DNA of 64,000 nucleotides from the NCBI RefSeq assembly GCF_024919295.1, contig NZ_JANWTC010000002.1, forward strand, positions 186,001-250,000. Reading direction: 5' to 3'. A program made the position numbers and the translations under genes. Below, one piece after another: positions 25,970 to 35,900 of this stretch. The stretch's first letter is position 1. Each line of letters begins with the position of its first letter. Under the pieces are notes generated by a model. It did not search any database, was not told where the DNA came from, and saw only the letters and a program-made list of their open reading frames with translations. This stretch comes from Corynebacterium lemuris (GTDB lineage: Bacteria > Actinomycetota > Actinomycetes > Mycobacteriales > Mycobacteriaceae).

Positions 25970-26536
25970 TCAACGATCAGGGTCTTCGGCCAGGTCACCC
26001 TGGATCGGCTCGGAGAGGTCCCCCGCGGAATCGCTGACATCGGCGGAGACGTCGTCAAGTTTGGCCTCCAGCCGCTCCAGCAGCCCGCGCAGGTCGTCGA
26101 GCTCGTGGCGCAGATAGTCGCGGGAGACCATCTCACCGACGGCCAGGCGCACCCCGGCGAGTTCCCGGGCGAGGAATTCGGTGTCGGCCTTGGTCTGTTC
26201 GGCGCGCCGCCGGTCGGCGCTGACGGTGACCTTGTCACGGTCCTCCTGCCGGTTCTGCGCCAGCAGGATCAGGGGTGCGGCGTAAGCGGCCTGGGTGGAG
26301 AAGGCGAGGTTGAGCAGGATGAAAGGGTAGGGGTCCCATTTCCAGATGAACCAGCCGCCGGCGTTGAGCGCGATCCACACGATGACGATGATGGTCTGCC
26401 ACACCAGGTACTGGCCGGTGCCGAAGAAACGGGCGACTTTCTCGGCGCCGGCGCCCACGGCGTCGTCGTCGAAACGCGGGAGCCTGCGCCGGCCACCGAC
26501 GGGGGTGTCCAGGTCAACGCGTCTGTATTCAGCCAC
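25970..26536 (-). CDS. DUF1003 membrane protein
   Basis: A 188-residue protein with two transmembrane segments (near residues 48-65 and 73-95) and a charged C-terminal coiled coil. GTGQYLVWQTIIVIVWIALN and DPYPFILLNLAFSTQAAYAAPLILLAQNRQ are the DUF1003 signature. Function unknown. The GTG at 26536 overlaps the stop of the upstream CBS gene by 8 bp, implying coupled translation; in mycobacteria the same two genes are neighbours. The upstream open frame is a shadow. Confidence 0.88.
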   Translation of the reverse strand: MAEYRRVDLDTPVGGRRRLPRFDDDAVGAGAEKVARFFGTGQYLVWQTIIVIVWIALNAGGWFIWKWDPYPFILLNLAFSTQAAYAAPLILLAQNRQEDRDKVTVSADRRRAEQTKADTEFLARELAGVRLAVGEMVSRDYLRHELDDLRGLLERLEAKLDDVSADVSDSAGDLSEPIQGDLAEDPDR

Positions 26537-27836
26537 GGTCCACCTGCTTCTCCACGCCCCTGCGCCCCGCCGGGCGTACGCCCTCCGAACGCCAATCCTC
26601 GGGCAGGAGGTGATCGAGGAGGTCGTCGACGGCCACCGCCCCGAGGAGGTGGTGGTCCTCGTCGAGGACAGGTCCACACACGAGGTTGTAGGTGGCGAAG
26701 TAGCGGGCGGCGGTCTCCTGGTCGTCATCGGCGTAGAGCGGCGGCAGATCCGGGTCGAGGATGCCCCCGACCAGCGTCGAGGGTGGTTCACGCAGCAGTT
26801 TCTGCAGATGGACGCAGCCGAGGTATTTGCCGGTCGGCGTCGCGGTCGGTGGGCGGACGATGAAGATCAGGGAGGCCAGAGAGGTCGGCAGATCGGGGTC
26901 GCGGGCCAGGGCGAGGGCCTCGGCGACGGTGGTCTGGGGGGTGAGCACCAACGGCTCCGGGGTCATCAGGGCGCCGACGGTGTCGGGGGAGAAACTCATG
27001 AGCCGGCGCACCGGGGCGGATTCCTCCGGATCCATGAGCTCGAGCAGCACCTCCGCCTTATTGCCGGGCAGTTCCTGGAGGATGTCGGCGGCGTCGTCCG
27101 GGTCCATCTCCTCGAGGACGTCCGCGGCGCGTTCAATGTCGAGGGTCTCCAGCAGCTCGGCCTGGTGGTCCTCGGGCAGTTCCTGGAGGATGTCGGCGAG
27201 GCGTTCGTCGTCGAGTTCGTTGGCCAGGCGGTGCCGCTGGCTGGTCGGCAGTTCGTGGAGGTAGTTGGCCACGTCCGCCGGGCGCATCCGGTCGAAGGCG
27301 GCGATGGTCTCGGCGATGGTGTCGGACTGTCCCACGCCGGCAGCGGTCACGCCGTGGATATGGGACCAGGGGACCGGGATCAGTTTCGGGGAGCGGCCGA
27401 ATTTCGGCCGGGAACCGAAGACCGCGGCGCGGGTGATCACCCAGTCACGGGTGCGGGAGCGCTCGAGTTCGACATCGGCGATCTCGACGGCCCGGCCGTG
27501 CAGCTGCGGGTGCTCCGGGGCATCGGTGTGCACCTTCGAACCCACCAGGTCCCCCATGACGGTCAGCTCACCGGAGCGGACCTGGAAGGCGCGCATGGAC
27601 ACCGAACCCGTCGCCAGGGTGATGTCACCCGGTTCGATCGCGGCGATGCGCAGCATGGGCACGAAGATACGGCGGCGGTTGACCAGTTCGATGACGACCC
27701 CCAGGGCACGCGACTGCCGGCCGTGGGGGCGGATGTTGACCACGACGTCGCGGACACGCCCGATCGGGTCCAGATCCGGACCCCGGACCTGCAGACCGAC
27801 CATGCGACCTGCGTACACACGGGAGACAGCACTCAT
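26529..27836 (-). CDS. MgtE_N / CBS-domain cytosolic protein (no membrane domain)
   Basis: A 435-residue protein. Residues 1-100 resemble a PRC-barrel-like module (GRVRDVVVNI), residues about 180-285 are an MgtE_N superhelical repeat (ADVANYLHELP, LADILQELPEDHQAELL, AADILQELPGNKAE), and the C-terminus has two CBS motifs. The magnesium channel domain of true MgtE is absent, so it is likely a regulator or sensor. The partner could be the DUF1003 protein translated from the same mRNA. ATG 27836 is fixed by a TACACT -10. Confidence 0.88.
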   Translation of the reverse strand: MSAVSRVYAGRMVGLQVRGPDLDPIGRVRDVVVNIRPHGRQSRALGVVIELVNRRRIFVPMLRIAAIEPGDITLATGSVSMRAFQVRSGELTVMGDLVGSKVHTDAPEHPQLHGRAVEIADVELERSRTRDWVITRAAVFGSRPKFGRSPKLIPVPWSHIHGVTAAGVGQSDTIAETIAAFDRMRPADVANYLHELPTSQRHRLANELDDERLADILQELPEDHQAELLETLDIERAADVLEEMDPDDAADILQELPGNKAEVLLELMDPEESAPVRRLMSFSPDTVGALMTPEPLVLTPQTTVAEALALARDPDLPTSLASLIFIVRPPTATPTGKYLGCVHLQKLLREPPSTLVGGILDPDLPPLYADDDQETAARYFATYNLVCGPVLDEDHHLLGAVAVDDLLDHLLPEDWRSEGVRPAGRRGVEKQVDRG

Positions 27837-27843
27837 GGGCACA

Positions 27844-27849
27844 AGTGTA
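27844..27849 (-). promoter_or_regulatory. Leaderless -10 (TACACT) for the MgtE_N/CBS gene
   Basis: Minus-strand TACACT followed by 7 nt and ATG 27836. It lies next to the stress-type promoter of the divergent gene. Confidence 0.6.
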
Positions 27850-27853
27850 GACC

Positions 27854-27882
27854 GGAACCAAACACCCCTCCGGAACGTTGAA
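27854..27882 (+). promoter_or_regulatory. SigH/SigR-type promoter (GGAA-N19-GTT) for the GSP17M-like gene
   Basis: GGAA at 27854-27857, 19 nt, then GTT in CGTTGAA at 27876-27882, ending 5 nt before ATG 27888. The same GGAACCA...CGTT arrangement with 19 nt spacing recurs at 37501-37526. Confidence 0.6.
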
Positions 27883-27887
27883 CGGGT

Positions 27888-28370
27888 ATGAGTGCTCCTT
27901 TACGTCCCCGCCCGACGGGCTGGCCGATCGGCAGCTTCGGATCCTACGAGGATGCGCAGGCGGCCGTCGATAAGCTCTCGGACATGCAGTTCCCGGTGCA
28001 GGACCTCACCATCGTGGGGGTGGACCTGATGGAGGTGGAACGCGTCACGGGTCGGCTGACCTGGGGGCGGGTCATCGGCGGTGGTGCGCTGTCCGGTGCG
28101 TGGATCGGCCTGTTCTTCGGGCTGCTGTTCGGTCTGCTCGGCGGCGGATTCCTCACTCCTCTGCTGCTGGGCATCGCCATCGGTGTGGTATTCGGCATCG
28201 TCAGTGCCGCGGTGCCCTACGCGATGTCGGCGGGCCGCCGCGACTTCACCTCCCGGACCCAGATCGTCGCCGGCCGCTACGACGTGCTGGCGGACCCGGC
28301 CCGGGCCACCGAGGCACGAGACATCATCGCCCGTTCCGGGTTGACGCGGCAGGCGGGTTCCGGCGGGTAA
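27888..28370 (+). CDS. General stress protein 17M-like membrane protein
   Basis: A 160-residue protein. Residues 10-60 form a GSP17M/YflT-type domain (GSFGSYEDAQAAVDKLSDMQFPVQDLTIVG). Two Gly-rich hydrophobic segments at about 66-88 and 90-112 should span the membrane. The function of the family is not established. The upstream GGAA-N19-GTT promoter fits a stress role. It ends 11 bp before the lipoprotein gene. Confidence 0.85.
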   Translation: MSAPLRPRPTGWPIGSFGSYEDAQAAVDKLSDMQFPVQDLTIVGVDLMEVERVTGRLTWGRVIGGGALSGAWIGLFFGLLFGLLGGGFLTPLLLGIAIGVVFGIVSAAVPYAMSAGRRDFTSRTQIVAGRYDVLADPARATEARDIIARSGLTRQAGSGG

Positions 28371-28373
28371 ACT
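28368..28373 (+). promoter_or_regulatory. Leaderless -10 (TAAACT) for the lipoprotein gene
   Basis: TAAACT overlaps the stop of the upstream gene; 8 nt later is ATG 28382. Confidence 0.5.
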
Positions 28374-28381
28374 TTCCAGTC

Positions 28382-29044
28382 ATGAACCGCCTCCTCACCC
28401 GCGCAGCACTGCCCGCACTCGGCCTCGTGGGACTGCTGTCCCTGAGTGCGTGTACCGCCGCGGAGCCGGGGCGTGACCCCAATCCGAACCACACCAAAGC
28501 CGTGGAGATCTCGGTGTCCGCCAACTCGCCGGAACAGCTGATCCTCGGTGAGGTCTACGCCCAGACGCTCCGGGAGCTGGGCCGTTCGACGAATCTGAGC
28601 ATCGTCGAAACTCCCCACGCCACCAACCGGCTGGACCGGTTGCGCTCGGGGGAGGCGGACATGATCATCGGCTGCACCGGGGTCTTCCTCCACACCCTTG
28701 ACCCGGTCCGGGCGGAGGAACTGGCGGGGGAGATCGCCGCCGATGAGGTCGAGGACCCCTTCGACGAGGCCTACCGCGAGTTCATCGGTGCCCTGCCCGG
28801 CAACATCACCTCCCCGGACCCCTCCTCCGCGCAGGCCTGCGCGGAGGAGGCACGGGAGAAACAGGCGCCGGACCTGCCGCGGTCGGTGGTGCCTGTGTAC
28901 AAGCGGGAGCTGTTCGACCGGACGGAGCTCGTGGAACTGACCGCTGTCACCAGGCTGCTCACGACCGAGGACATCGCCACCCTCATTGAGTCGGCGGCCG
29001 AGGAGTCCTCCGCCTCCCGCGCAGTCGCCGCCTGGCTCGGCTGA
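28382..29044 (+). CDS. Secreted lipoprotein, small substrate-binding-protein-like
   Basis: A 220-residue lipoprotein with signal peptide and lipobox LSAC near residue 22. The mature part resembles a shortened OpuAC/glycine-betaine type periplasmic binding fold (KAVEISVSANSPEQLILGEVYAQTLRELG, then GEADMIIGCTGVFLHTLDP). At about 200 mature residues it is shorter than true binding proteins, and no permease is nearby, so the role is uncertain. It is convergent with odhA across a terminator hairpin. Confidence 0.82.
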   Translation: MNRLLTRAALPALGLVGLLSLSACTAAEPGRDPNPNHTKAVEISVSANSPEQLILGEVYAQTLRELGRSTNLSIVETPHATNRLDRLRSGEADMIIGCTGVFLHTLDPVRAEELAGEIAADEVEDPFDEAYREFIGALPGNITSPDPSSAQACAEEAREKQAPDLPRSVVPVYKRELFDRTELVELTAVTRLLTTEDIATLIESAAEESSASRAVAAWLG

Positions 29045-29064
29045 GCACCTCCCGCAGAAAGGGG

Positions 29065-29100
29065 ACCGCCCCCGTCCGGTGTGAACCGGGCGGGGGCGGT
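29065..29100. terminator. Bidirectional hairpin between the lipoprotein gene and odhA
   Basis: ACCGCCCCCG at 29065-29074 pairs perfectly with CGGGGGCGGT at 29091-29100 between convergent genes, with extra pairing inside the loop. Confidence 0.75.
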
Positions 29101-29120
29101 GTTCTCAGACAGGGCAGCGG

Positions 29121-32100
29121 TTAGTCGAATGCCTCGTCGAGCAGCTGGGCCTGCTCCAGCTGGTGGACCTTGGCCACACCGGTCGCGGTCGAGGACTGCG
29201 CGCGGCGGGAGATGCGGCGCATCTCCGGCATGTCCGGGATCAGGTTGCGCAGGTGCTCGTTGTAGAACGGCCACGGGCCCTGGTTGGCGGGCTCGTCCTG
29301 GACGAAACGGATCTCGGTGGCGTTCGGGAAGTGCTCGAACGCGTCACGCAGACGGTTGAACGGGATCGGGTGCAGCATCTCCACACGGACGATCGCGATG
29401 TCATCGCGGTTGTCCTTGGCGCGGCGCTTCTCCAGCTCGTAGTAGATCTTGCCGGAGCAGAGCATGATGGTGGTCACCTTGTCGGTGTCACCGACCTTGT
29501 TGCCCTCCAGATCAACCAGACGCGGGTCGTTGTAGACCGACTGGAAGCTGGTGATGTCGGTGAAGTCCTCCACTGCGGAGGCGGCATCCTTGAGACGCAG
29601 CATCGACTTCGGGGTGAAGACGACCAGCGGGCGCTTCATGGTGCCCAGCGCGTGGCGGCGCAGCAGGTGGAAGTGGTTCGCCGGGGTGGTCGGCTGGGCC
29701 ACGGTCATGGAACCCTCGGCGCACAGCTGCAGGAAGCGTTCGATGCGGGCGGAGGAGTGGTCCGGTCCCTGGCCCTCGTAGCCGTGCGGCAGGAGGAGGA
29801 TCAGGCCGGAGGTCTCGCCCCACTTGGCCTCACCGGAGGAGACGTACTCGTCGATGATGGTCTGCGCACCGTTGGCGAAGTCACCGAACTGTGCCTCCCA
29901 TGCGACGACGGCGTCCTGGTTGCCCACGGTGTAGCCGTATTCGAAGCCCATGCCGGCGAATTCGGTCAGCGCAGAGTTGTACACCATGAACTTGCCTTCA
30001 CCCTTGGACTGGGCCAGGGCGTGCAGCGGGTTGTACTCCTCACCGGTGCGCGGGTCGATCGGGACGGCGTGACGCTGGGTGAAGGTACCGCGGCGGGAGT
30101 CCTCGCCGGCGAGGCGGACGAGCCTGCCGGTGTTGGCCAGGGAGGAGAAGGCGATGAGCTCGCCCCAACCCCAGTCGATGCCACCCTCGCGGACGGAGGC
30201 GGCGCGGCGCTTGGCCACCGGTGCCACACGCGGGTGGAACTCGAAGTCCTCCGGCGGGGTGGAGTAGGCCTGGCCGATCTCCAGCAGCTCCTCGCGGGTG
30301 ATGGAGGTGTCCAGACCACGGGTCAGCTCCTGGGAGGAGGTGATGCCGGTCTGCTCCTGCGGGCCGCCCTTCTCGGATTCCTTGACCTCGTTGAAGACGG
30401 ACTCCATCTGGTCGTGGAAGTCACGTGCCGCCTTCTCCGCGTCCTCGGCGGAGAGGTCGCCACGGCCGACGAGGTCGTCGGTGTAGCGGGCACGGACGGA
30501 CTTGCGGTCGGTGATGATCTCGTACATCTGCGGCTGGGTCATCGACGGGTCGTCGGCCTCGTTGTGGCCGCGGCGGCGGTAGCAGATGAGGTCGATGAAG
30601 ACGTCCTTGCCGAAGCGGCGGCGGTACTCGGTGGCCAGCTGGCCGACCCACACCACAGCCTCCGGGTCGTCACCGTTGACGTGGAAGACCGGGGTGTCGA
30701 AGCCCTTGGCCAGGTCGGTGGCGTAGTGGGTGGAGCGTGAGGAGTCCGGGGTGGTGGTGAAGCCGATCTGGTTGTTCACCACGATGTGGATGGTGCCGCC
30801 CACGGTGTAGCCGCGCAGGCCGGCGATGTTGATGGTCTCCTGGACGATGCCCAGGCCCGCGAAAGAGGCGTCGCCGTGGAGCATCATCGGGACGACGGTG
30901 TAGCCGTCGTCGCCCTTGTCCAGGATGTCCTGCTTGGCGCGGGCGATGCCCACCACGACCGGGTCGACGGCCTCGAGGTGGGAGGGGTTGGCGGTCAGGG
31001 AGACCTTGATCTCCCCGTCGCCGAACATCTGGATGTGGCGGCCCTCGGAGCCGAGGTGGTACTTCACGTCACCGGAGCCACCGATCTGGCCCTGGGTCAT
31101 GTTGCCCTCGAACTCGTTGAAGATCGTCGCCAGCGGCTTGCCCACGATGTTGAACAGGACGTTGAGGCGGCCACGGTGCGGCATGCCGATGACGACCTCG
31201 TCGAGGCCCTGGCCGGCGGCCGTGTCGATGGCGGCGTCCATGAGCGGGATGAGTGCCTCGGCACCCTCCAGGGAGAACCGCTTCTGGCCGACGTACTTGG
31301 TCTGCAGGAAGTTCTCGAAGGCCTCGGCGGCGTTGAGCTTCTGCAGGATGTACTTCTGCTCGGCGTTGGTGGGCTTGGGCATGCCCGCCTCGAGGCGGTC
31401 CTGCAGCCACTCGCGCTCATCGCGGTCGAGGATGTGGGTGTACTCTGTGCCGACCTTGAGGGTGTAGGCGGCGCGCAGGCGGGAGAGCACCTCGCGCAGG
31501 GTCATGGTCTCCTTGCCGCCGAAACCACCGACGTGGAAGATGCGGTCGAGGTCCCAGATGGTCAGGCCGTGGGTCTCGATGTCGAGGTCACGGTGGTCCG
31601 GGACGGGCATACCCGGCTGGTGCCACTGCAGCGGGTTGGTGTCGGCGATGAGGTGGCCGCGGGAGCGGTAGGCCTCGATCAGCTGCATGACGCGGGTGTT
31701 CTTGTCGAGGCCGCGGTTCGGCAGGTCCTGCGCCCAGCGCATCGGGGCGTAGGGGACGTTCATCCGGTCGAAGATGTGGTCCCAGAACTTGTCGTCGGTG
31801 AGCAGCTGCGACATGGTGCGCAGGAACTCTCCGGACTCTGCACCCTGGATGACGCGGTGGTCGTAGGTGGAGGTGATGGTGACGAGCTTGCCCACGCCCA
31901 GCTCGGCGAGGCGGTCCTCGGAGGCGCCGGCGAACTCGGCCGGGTAGTCCATGGAACCGACACCGATGATGGTGCCCTGGCCCTTGGTCAGGCGCGGGAC
32001 GGAGTGGCGGGTGCCGATGCCGCCCGGGTTGGTCAACGAGACGGTGACGCCCTGGTAGTCGTCGAGGGTCAGCTTGCCGATGCGCGAGCGGGCGACGATG

Positions 32101-32855
32101 TCCTCGTAGGCCTCGACGAACTCGTCGAAGGCCATGGATTCGGTCTTCTTGATGGCGGCGACCACGAGTGCGCGGGAGCCGTCCTTCTGCGGGAGGTCGA
32201 TGGCCAGACCGATGTTGATGTGGTCCGGGGTGACCACGGAGGGCTTGCCGTCGATGACGTCGTAGGAGACGTTCATGTCCGGGTGGGCCTTGATTGCCTT
32301 GGCCATGGCGTAGCCGATGATGTGGGTGAAGGAGATCTTGCCGCCACGGGTGCGGGCCAGGTGGTCGTTGACCATGGCACGGTTCTCGAACATCAGCTTG
32401 ACCGGCATGTCGCGCACGGAGGTCGCGGTGGGGACCTCGAGCGACTCATCCATGTTCTTGGCGATGGCCTTGAACATGCCGCGCAGCGGCTTGGCACCGG
32501 CCTCCGGCTTCGGGGTGGCTGCGGCACGGTCGATGGGGGAGACCGGCTTCTTCCGGCCCTTCGGTGCCGGGGCCGCCTTCTTCGCCTCCTCCGTCACCGC
32601 GGTCTCCCGCTTCTGCGGCTTATCAGATCCGATGGGGCCCGCAGAGGGGACGGAGACGGGCTCAGCGTTTGCCTTCGTCGGAGCCTTGGCCTTAACCTGC
32701 TCTGCCTGGGGTGTAGCTGCAGCGGACACCGGGGCGCCGTTCTTCTCGAACAGCTCCCGCCATTCCTTGTCCACGGACTGGGGGTCCTTCTGGAACTGCT
32801 GGAACATCTCGTCTACCAGCCACTCATTCGGGCCGAAAGTACTTGCGCTGCTCAC
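29121..32855 (-). CDS. odhA: 2-oxoglutarate dehydrogenase E1 with fused E2-type acyltransferase domain (OdhA)
   Basis: A 1244-residue TCA-cycle enzyme. Residues 1-40 (FGPNEWLVDEMFQQFQKDP) are the E1 N-terminal segment; an Ala/Lys/Pro-rich linker follows to about 110. Residues about 115-340 are an E2 succinyltransferase-like domain (KISFTHIIGYAMAKAIKAHPDMN, TSTYDHRVIQG) without a lipoyl domain. The rest is the thiamine-diphosphate E1o (MPHRGRLNVL, HGDASFAG). This fusion is characteristic of corynebacteria and mycobacteria, which share the lipoylated E2 with pyruvate dehydrogenase. GTG 32855 matches the known N-terminus; ATG 32873, with AAGGAAG upstream, is the alternative start. Confidence 0.96.
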   Translation of the reverse strand: MSSASTFGPNEWLVDEMFQQFQKDPQSVDKEWRELFEKNGAPVSAAATPQAEQVKAKAPTKANAEPVSVPSAGPIGSDKPQKRETAVTEEAKKAAPAPKGRKKPVSPIDRAAATPKPEAGAKPLRGMFKAIAKNMDESLEVPTATSVRDMPVKLMFENRAMVNDHLARTRGGKISFTHIIGYAMAKAIKAHPDMNVSYDVIDGKPSVVTPDHINIGLAIDLPQKDGSRALVVAAIKKTESMAFDEFVEAYEDIVARSRIGKLTLDDYQGVTVSLTNPGGIGTRHSVPRLTKGQGTIIGVGSMDYPAEFAGASEDRLAELGVGKLVTITSTYDHRVIQGAESGEFLRTMSQLLTDDKFWDHIFDRMNVPYAPMRWAQDLPNRGLDKNTRVMQLIEAYRSRGHLIADTNPLQWHQPGMPVPDHRDLDIETHGLTIWDLDRIFHVGGFGGKETMTLREVLSRLRAAYTLKVGTEYTHILDRDEREWLQDRLEAGMPKPTNAEQKYILQKLNAAEAFENFLQTKYVGQKRFSLEGAEALIPLMDAAIDTAAGQGLDEVVIGMPHRGRLNVLFNIVGKPLATIFNEFEGNMTQGQIGGSGDVKYHLGSEGRHIQMFGDGEIKVSLTANPSHLEAVDPVVVGIARAKQDILDKGDDGYTVVPMMLHGDASFAGLGIVQETINIAGLRGYTVGGTIHIVVNNQIGFTTTPDSSRSTHYATDLAKGFDTPVFHVNGDDPEAVVWVGQLATEYRRRFGKDVFIDLICYRRRGHNEADDPSMTQPQMYEIITDRKSVRARYTDDLVGRGDLSAEDAEKAARDFHDQMESVFNEVKESEKGGPQEQTGITSSQELTRGLDTSITREELLEIGQAYSTPPEDFEFHPRVAPVAKRRAASVREGGIDWGWGELIAFSSLANTGRLVRLAGEDSRRGTFTQRHAVPIDPRTGEEYNPLHALAQSKGEGKFMVYNSALTEFAGMGFEYGYTVGNQDAVVAWEAQFGDFANGAQTIIDEYVSSGEAKWGETSGLILLLPHGYEGQGPDHSSARIERFLQLCAEGSMTVAQPTTPANHFHLLRRHALGTMKRPLVVFTPKSMLRLKDAASAVEDFTDITSFQSVYNDPRLVDLEGNKVGDTDKVTTIMLCSGKIYYELEKRRAKDNRDDIAIVRVEMLHPIPFNRLRDAFEHFPNATEIRFVQDEPANQGPWPFYNEHLRNLIPDMPEMRRISRRAQSSTATGVAKVHQLEQAQLLDEAFD

Positions 32856-32981
32856 GGCAGATGCTCGCCTCATTTCGTTGCTTCCTTGGTGCAGTCGTCT
32901 AGCTGACAATAATCGTCCACTACAGGGTAGCGTGTCGCCACTCTGCACCCATCACCGCTGGGGGCGTTTCCTCCACCCCCG

Positions 32982-35900
32982 TCAGGAGTGTGCCCGCCAC
33001 AGGGCGGAGTACACACCCTGCCGGTCCAGCAGTTCCGGGTGGGATCCGTCTTCGATGATACGTCCATCATCGATGACGAGGATTCGGTCGGCCCGCGCGG
33101 CGGTCGCCAGACGGTGCGCCACGACCACGGAGGTGCGCCCCCGGGTGATACGGTCCGAGGCGTCCAGGACGGCTGCCTCGGTGGCCGGGTCGAGGGTCGC
33201 GGTGGCCTCATCGAGCAGCATCACATCAGGGTGGAGCAGTTCGGCGCGGGCCAGGGCGATGAGCTGGCGCTGACCGGAGGACAGACCCCGGCCGCGCTCG
33301 CCCACACTGTGCCGGAAGCCGCCCGGGATGCCGGCGATGATGTCGAGTGCACCGATGCGCCGCACCGCCTCCTCGATGTCGTCTTCGGTCGCGGAGGGGT
33401 CACCGTAGGCGATGTTCTCGGCGACGGTGCCGATGAACAGGTGCGCCTCCTGCGGGACCTGCGCGATCGCCCGCCGCCACCCGCTGAGTGGGAACTCCCG
33501 GATGTCGGTGCCCGCCGCCGTGACGCGTCCCTCGACGGGGTCGTAGAAGCGGGCCAGCAGCTTCACCACGGTTGATTTGCCCGCCCCGGTGGGGCCGACC
33601 AGGGCGACGGTGCTGCCCGGCGCGATGGTCATGTCCATCCCGGCGGCCACCAGCTGGCTGTCGGGGCTGTAGGCGAAGGAGACGTTCTCCAGGGCGAGGG
33701 TGCCGCGGGCTGCGGTGGCGGCGTCGTCACGCTCCTGCGGGCCGGTGTCGGCGACGGTGGGTCGTTGGGCGAGCAGGTCGGTGATGCGGCGGAATCCGAC
33801 GGCGGCCTGCTGCCAGGAGTCGAAGATCTGGCCCAGCTGCTGGATGGGCCCGTAGAGCTGGGCGAGGTACATGACGAAGGCGACGAGTACACCGGCGGTC
33901 AGCTGGCCGTCGGCGACGCGGGTGGCGCCGACGCCGAGGACGATTGCGGTGGTGATCTGGGAGATGGCGTTGACGCCGGGGAAGTAGAGTGCGACGGCCA
34001 GCTGGGAATTGACGCGCAGGCGGCGGTAGCGTTCGGATTCCGCCCGGAACTCCTCGAGCGCGCCGTCTGTGCGGCCGTGCATCTGGGCGGTGCGTAGTCC
34101 GTTGATGTTCTCCTGGAAGGCGGCGTTGACGGTGCTGACCTGTTCGCGGGCGCGGGTGTAGAGGCGGGAGGAGATCCGCCGGAAGATGAGGGTGACCACC
34201 ACGATGAGGGGGATGGCGGCGACGGCGACGAGGGAGAGTCCGGCGTCGGTCCAGGCGAGCATCCCGATGATGCCGACGAGGGTGCCCACGGAGACGATGG
34301 ACTGGGCCAGGCCGGTCTGCAGGAAGGAGCTGAGGGTGTCGATGTCGGTGGTCATCCGCGTCATGATGCGCCCGGACTGGGTCGTCTCGTAGTAGCTCAT
34401 GGACAGCCGCTGCAGGTGGGCGTAGCTGCGCAGCCGCAGGCCGTAGAGGAGACGTTCACCGGTGCGCGCGGTGAGGACCACCAGTGCGGTGGCCGCGGCC
34501 CAGCTCACCGCGACAACCAGCAGGCCGCCGCCGGCGATCCACCACAGGGTGTCCAGGGAGCGCTGGCCGACGCCGTCGTCGACGGCCCAGCGCATGAGGG
34601 TGGGGAAGACGAGGTCGGTGGCCACTCCGATAAGCAGCAGGCCGATGACGGCGAGGATGAGAAAGCGGACCACGCGGAAGAGGTCGCGCACCCGGAATCC
34701 GCTGCGGTCGGAGCGCAGCCGGGTGGTGTCGATGCGTGGCTGCTCGTCCGCCGGCGGGAGCTTGTCGACGCGCGCCAGCAGTTCCGGCGTCGCGGTGATC
34801 GCGGCCGGACCACCCCCGCCCCCGCCACCCCGCCCGCCGATGGCGCCGGAGACGTCGGCGACGTGCTCGGTGCGCTCAGCCGGCAGGTCCTCCGGCCACA
34901 ACTGTGCGCGTTCCGGTTCCGGCAGGGTGCTGCGGTCGGGCAGGGCGGCGGGGGAGGGGTCCATGATGGCGGTGAAGCGGGGGTCCTCCGCCAGGGTCTC
35001 CGGGGTGCCGGTGACGGTGATGCGGCCGGCGTCGATGATGGCGACGCGCTCGGCCAGGTCGAGGGTGGACTGGCGGTGGGCGATGGCCAGCACGGTGACG
35101 TCGGCCAGTTCGGCGCGCAGACCGGCGAGGATGCGGGCCTCGGTGGTGGCGTCGATGGCGGAGGTGGCGTCGTCGAGGATGAGCACGCGGGGACGGGCGA
35201 GCAGTGCGCGGGCCAGGGCGATGCGCTGGCGTTGGCCGCCGGACAGGGTCAGGCCGCGTTCGCCGACGACGGTGTCCATGCCTGCGGGCAGGCGGTCGAT
35301 GAACTCGGTGGCCTGGGCCAGGTCCGCGGCGTGGCGGACCTGTTCGTCGGTGGCGCCGGAGCCCATGGCGATGTTCCCGCGGATCGTGGTGGAGTAGAGG
35401 AAGGCCTCATCGAAGACACAGGTGACGGCGCTGCGCAGGTCGGCGCGCCGCAGGTCGCGGTAGTTGATGTCCCGGCCGTCGGGGGTGGTCAGGGCGAGGG
35501 TGCCGGCGTCCGGGCGGTAGAAGCCGCCCGCCAGCTGCACGGCCATGGACTTGCCGGAGCCGGCCGGTCCGATGAGCGCGAGGGTCTCACCCGGGGTGAT
35601 GTGCAGGGTGGTGCCGTCGAGCACCCGGTGGCCGTCGGTGTTGAACTCCACCCCCACCAGCTTCAGACCCAGGGGTCCTCCGGGAAGGTCGACGGGGTCT
35701 GCCGGGTCCGGGTCCTGCGGGCGCATGTCCAGGATCTCGGTGATCCGGTCGAGGGAGGCCAGGCCCATCTGGAAGGTGACGATCATCGAGGAGAGCATCC
35801 CGACGATCTGCGTCAGCGAGGTCAGGTAGACGGAGAAGGCGAAGAAGGTGCCCACGGTGATCTCCCCGCGCAGCACCAGCCAGCCACCGAGCAGGATGTT

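Noticed and set aside
30786..32906. 706-codon plus-strand frame opposite odhA
   Set aside because: Antisense shadow of the well-recognised OdhA coding sequence.
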